64,000 nucleotides of DNA from positions 60,715 through 124,714 of the forward strand of contig NZ_LT615227.1 in the NCBI RefSeq assembly GCF_900096755.1, read 5' to 3'. This DNA comes from Polynucleobacter necessarius (GTDB taxonomy: Bacteria > Pseudomonadota > Gammaproteobacteria > Burkholderiales > Burkholderiaceae). The first letter of the stretch is position 1. Every line of letters starts with the position of its first letter. This document shows positions 62,699 through 64,000 of the stretch, piece by piece. The position numbers and the translations under genes are program-made. The notes under the pieces were generated by a model, which ran no database searches, had not been told where the DNA came from, and saw only the letters and a program-made list of their open reading frames with translations.

Positions 62699-64000
62699 TG
62701 CATATGAATGAAGAAATTCTGATCAATATCACCCCCCAAGAAACACGGGTAGCCTTAATTCAGCAAGGTGCAGTGCAAGAGCTGCAAATTGAACGCACAC
62801 GTCAACGAGGAATCGTTGGCAACATCTATTTAGCAAAAGTAGTACGAGTATTACCGGGCATGCAATCAGCATTCGTGGAAATTGGGTTAGAGCGCACTGC
62901 ATTTATGCATGTGGCAGACATCACCCAAAATAATCCTCAAGCGCAAATCGAGAAATTACTCTTTGAAGGCCAAACGATTTTGGTCCAAGTCTTAAAAGAT
63001 CCACTTGGCACCAAAGGTGCGCGCCTCACAACCCAATTAAGTATTGCTGGTCGTAATTTGGTTTACCTGCCGCCTGCAGGCAGCGATCCTGCAACCGAAA
63101 AATATATTGGCGTCTCCCAAAGAATTGATCAGCCCGAAGAACGAGCGGCGATCAAAGCTCGCTTAGCCAGCCTCATGGCTACCGATGAAAAAGGTGGAAT
63201 CATTGTGCGCACCAGCGCCCAAGATGCAAGCGACAGTGAATTTCAGCACGATATGCACTATCTGCGCACCACTTGGGAAAACATACGTGAAGCAATGAAG
63301 GTGAAGGCCGCCCCCAACCTCCTCTACCAGGATCTGAGTCTAGCGGAACGGGTATTGCGTGATGTGGCTGGTGAAGATACAACCCAAATTCAGGTGGACT
63401 CGGCCGAAAACTTTGAAAAACTCAAAACATTTACCAATTTGTATATGCCCAATCTATTGGGCAAGTTATCACTACATCGCGGTGAACGAACACTATTTGA
63501 TGTCGATGCCGAAATCAACAAGGCATTAGGCCGTCGTGTAGAACTGAAATCAGGTGGCTACCTCATGATTGATCAGACTGAGTCGATGACCACGATTGAC
63601 GTAAATACTGGCAGCTATGTAGGCGCACGCAATCTCGATGACACCGTATTCAAAACCAACCTAGAAGCTGCGCAAGCCATTGCGCACCAACTGCGCTTAC
63701 GCAATCTAGGCGGCATCATCATCATTGACTTCATTGATATGGTCAGCAAAGACCATCAAGAGTCTGTCTTGCACGAACTCAAGCGCAATTTAGACCGCGA
63801 TCATGCACGCACTTCGGTGAGTGATTTTTCTGCATTGGGTTTGGTGGAGATGGCCCGCAAGCGCACCCGTGAATCCTTAGTCCACATCACATGTGAACCT
63901 TGCGCAACCTGCATGGGCAAAGGTGAGGTGAAAACCGCCCAAACGGTTTGCTATGAAATCCTACGTGAGATTGTGCGAGAGCGCCGTCAATTTAATCCAC
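62698..64000 (+). CDS. rng: Ribonuclease G, cut by window edge
   Basis: 5'-end-dependent endoribonuclease for 16S rRNA maturation and mRNA decay. It starts at ATG 62698 (MHMNEEILINITPQETRVAL), or at ATG 62704. The S1 domain (GNIYLAKVVRVLPGMQSAFVEIG) is followed by the nuclease region with metal-binding Asp in TTIDVNTG and IIIDFIDM, then the zinc-link CEPCATC near 63895. No disruption over the 434 visible codons. Maf-Rng adjacency is conserved in proteobacteria. Confidence 0.95.
   Translation, partial: MHMNEEILINITPQETRVALIQQGAVQELQIERTRQRGIVGNIYLAKVVRVLPGMQSAFVEIGLERTAFMHVADITQNNPQAQIEKLLFEGQTILVQVLKDPLGTKGARLTTQLSIAGRNLVYLPPAGSDPATEKYIGVSQRIDQPEERAAIKARLASLMATDEKGGIIVRTSAQDASDSEFQHDMHYLRTTWENIREAMKVKAAPNLLYQDLSLAERVLRDVAGEDTTQIQVDSAENFEKLKTFTNLYMPNLLGKLSLHRGERTLFDVDAEINKALGRRVELKSGGYLMIDQTESMTTIDVNTGSYVGARNLDDTVFKTNLEAAQAIAHQLRLRNLGGIIIIDFIDMVSKDHQESVLHELKRNLDRDHARTSVSDFSALGLVEMARKRTRESLVHITCEPCATCMGKGEVKTAQTVCYEILREIVRERRQFNP

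Overview
The window looks like a piece of chromosome from a small-genome, AT-leaning beta-proteobacterium of the Burkholderiaceae, most likely Polynucleobacter. The gene order (paired cyanophycin synthetases, hemC/hemD back to back with argH, zapA followed by 6S RNA, DUF3460-scpA-panC, lptFG-cysB) and the protein sequences fit that group. At least fourteen genes are broken by nonsense codons, single-base indels or internal deletions, while nearly every housekeeping gene is intact. That is the pattern of a lineage in recent genome reduction, such as the ciliate endosymbiont P. necessarius. The organism name is inference; the broken frames are read directly from the sequence.

Layout, left to right. 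1-6.3 kb: a cyanophycin (arginine-aspartate storage polymer) locus with a frameshifted ABC exporter, a decayed first synthetase and an intact second synthetase. 6.4-15 kb: fbp, an inserted vapBC toxin-antitoxin pair, pepN with a 9-bp tandem repeat, a GDT1-type transporter, alanine dehydrogenase with a frameshifted amino-acid permease, and tcdA. 15-22.6 kb: pdxH, msrA, a broken aldehyde dehydrogenase, leuE, a DEAD-box helicase with a structured leader, ubiC, hemD and hemC. 22.6-36 kb: argH, two TRAP permease subunits, a frameshifted lipoprotein, an Orn/Lys/Arg decarboxylase, a KirBac potassium channel split by one stop codon, dcd, frameshifted fdhD, metG, DUF3460, scpA and panC. 36-41.7 kb: a frameshifted secreted protein and an oxalate/formate cluster (formyltransferase, frc, oxc, Crp/Fnr regulator) in which only oxc is intact. 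41.7-44.2 kb: a cobalamin riboswitch ahead of a broken TonB-dependent receptor. 44.3-45.9 kb: zapB-like gene, zapA, 6S RNA and a TauE exporter. 46-50.9 kb: a malonate-use cluster with matB and its LysR regulator broken. 50.9-64 kb: lgt, holC, pepA, lptF, lptG, cysB, tRNA-Leu(CAA), yebC, purD, hemF, nadD, rsfS, rlmH, maf and rng, all intact; rng runs off the right edge.

How it fits together: losses cluster in uptake, alternative carbon use and regulation (oxalate, formate, malonate, B12 uptake, aldehyde oxidation, potassium flux, part of cyanophycin metabolism). Haem, arginine, pantothenate, NAD, purine, ubiquinone and envelope assembly are kept. Several control elements (B12 riboswitch, an FNR-like palindrome, a LysR-like palindrome) outlive the genes they served. 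I saw no insertion sequence, prophage or CRISPR array, and no clearly new multi-gene system. The most unusual items are the shared decay of the oxalate-formate module, the exporter with an N-terminal zinc-ribbon region, and the hairpin that buries the helicase ribosome-binding site.
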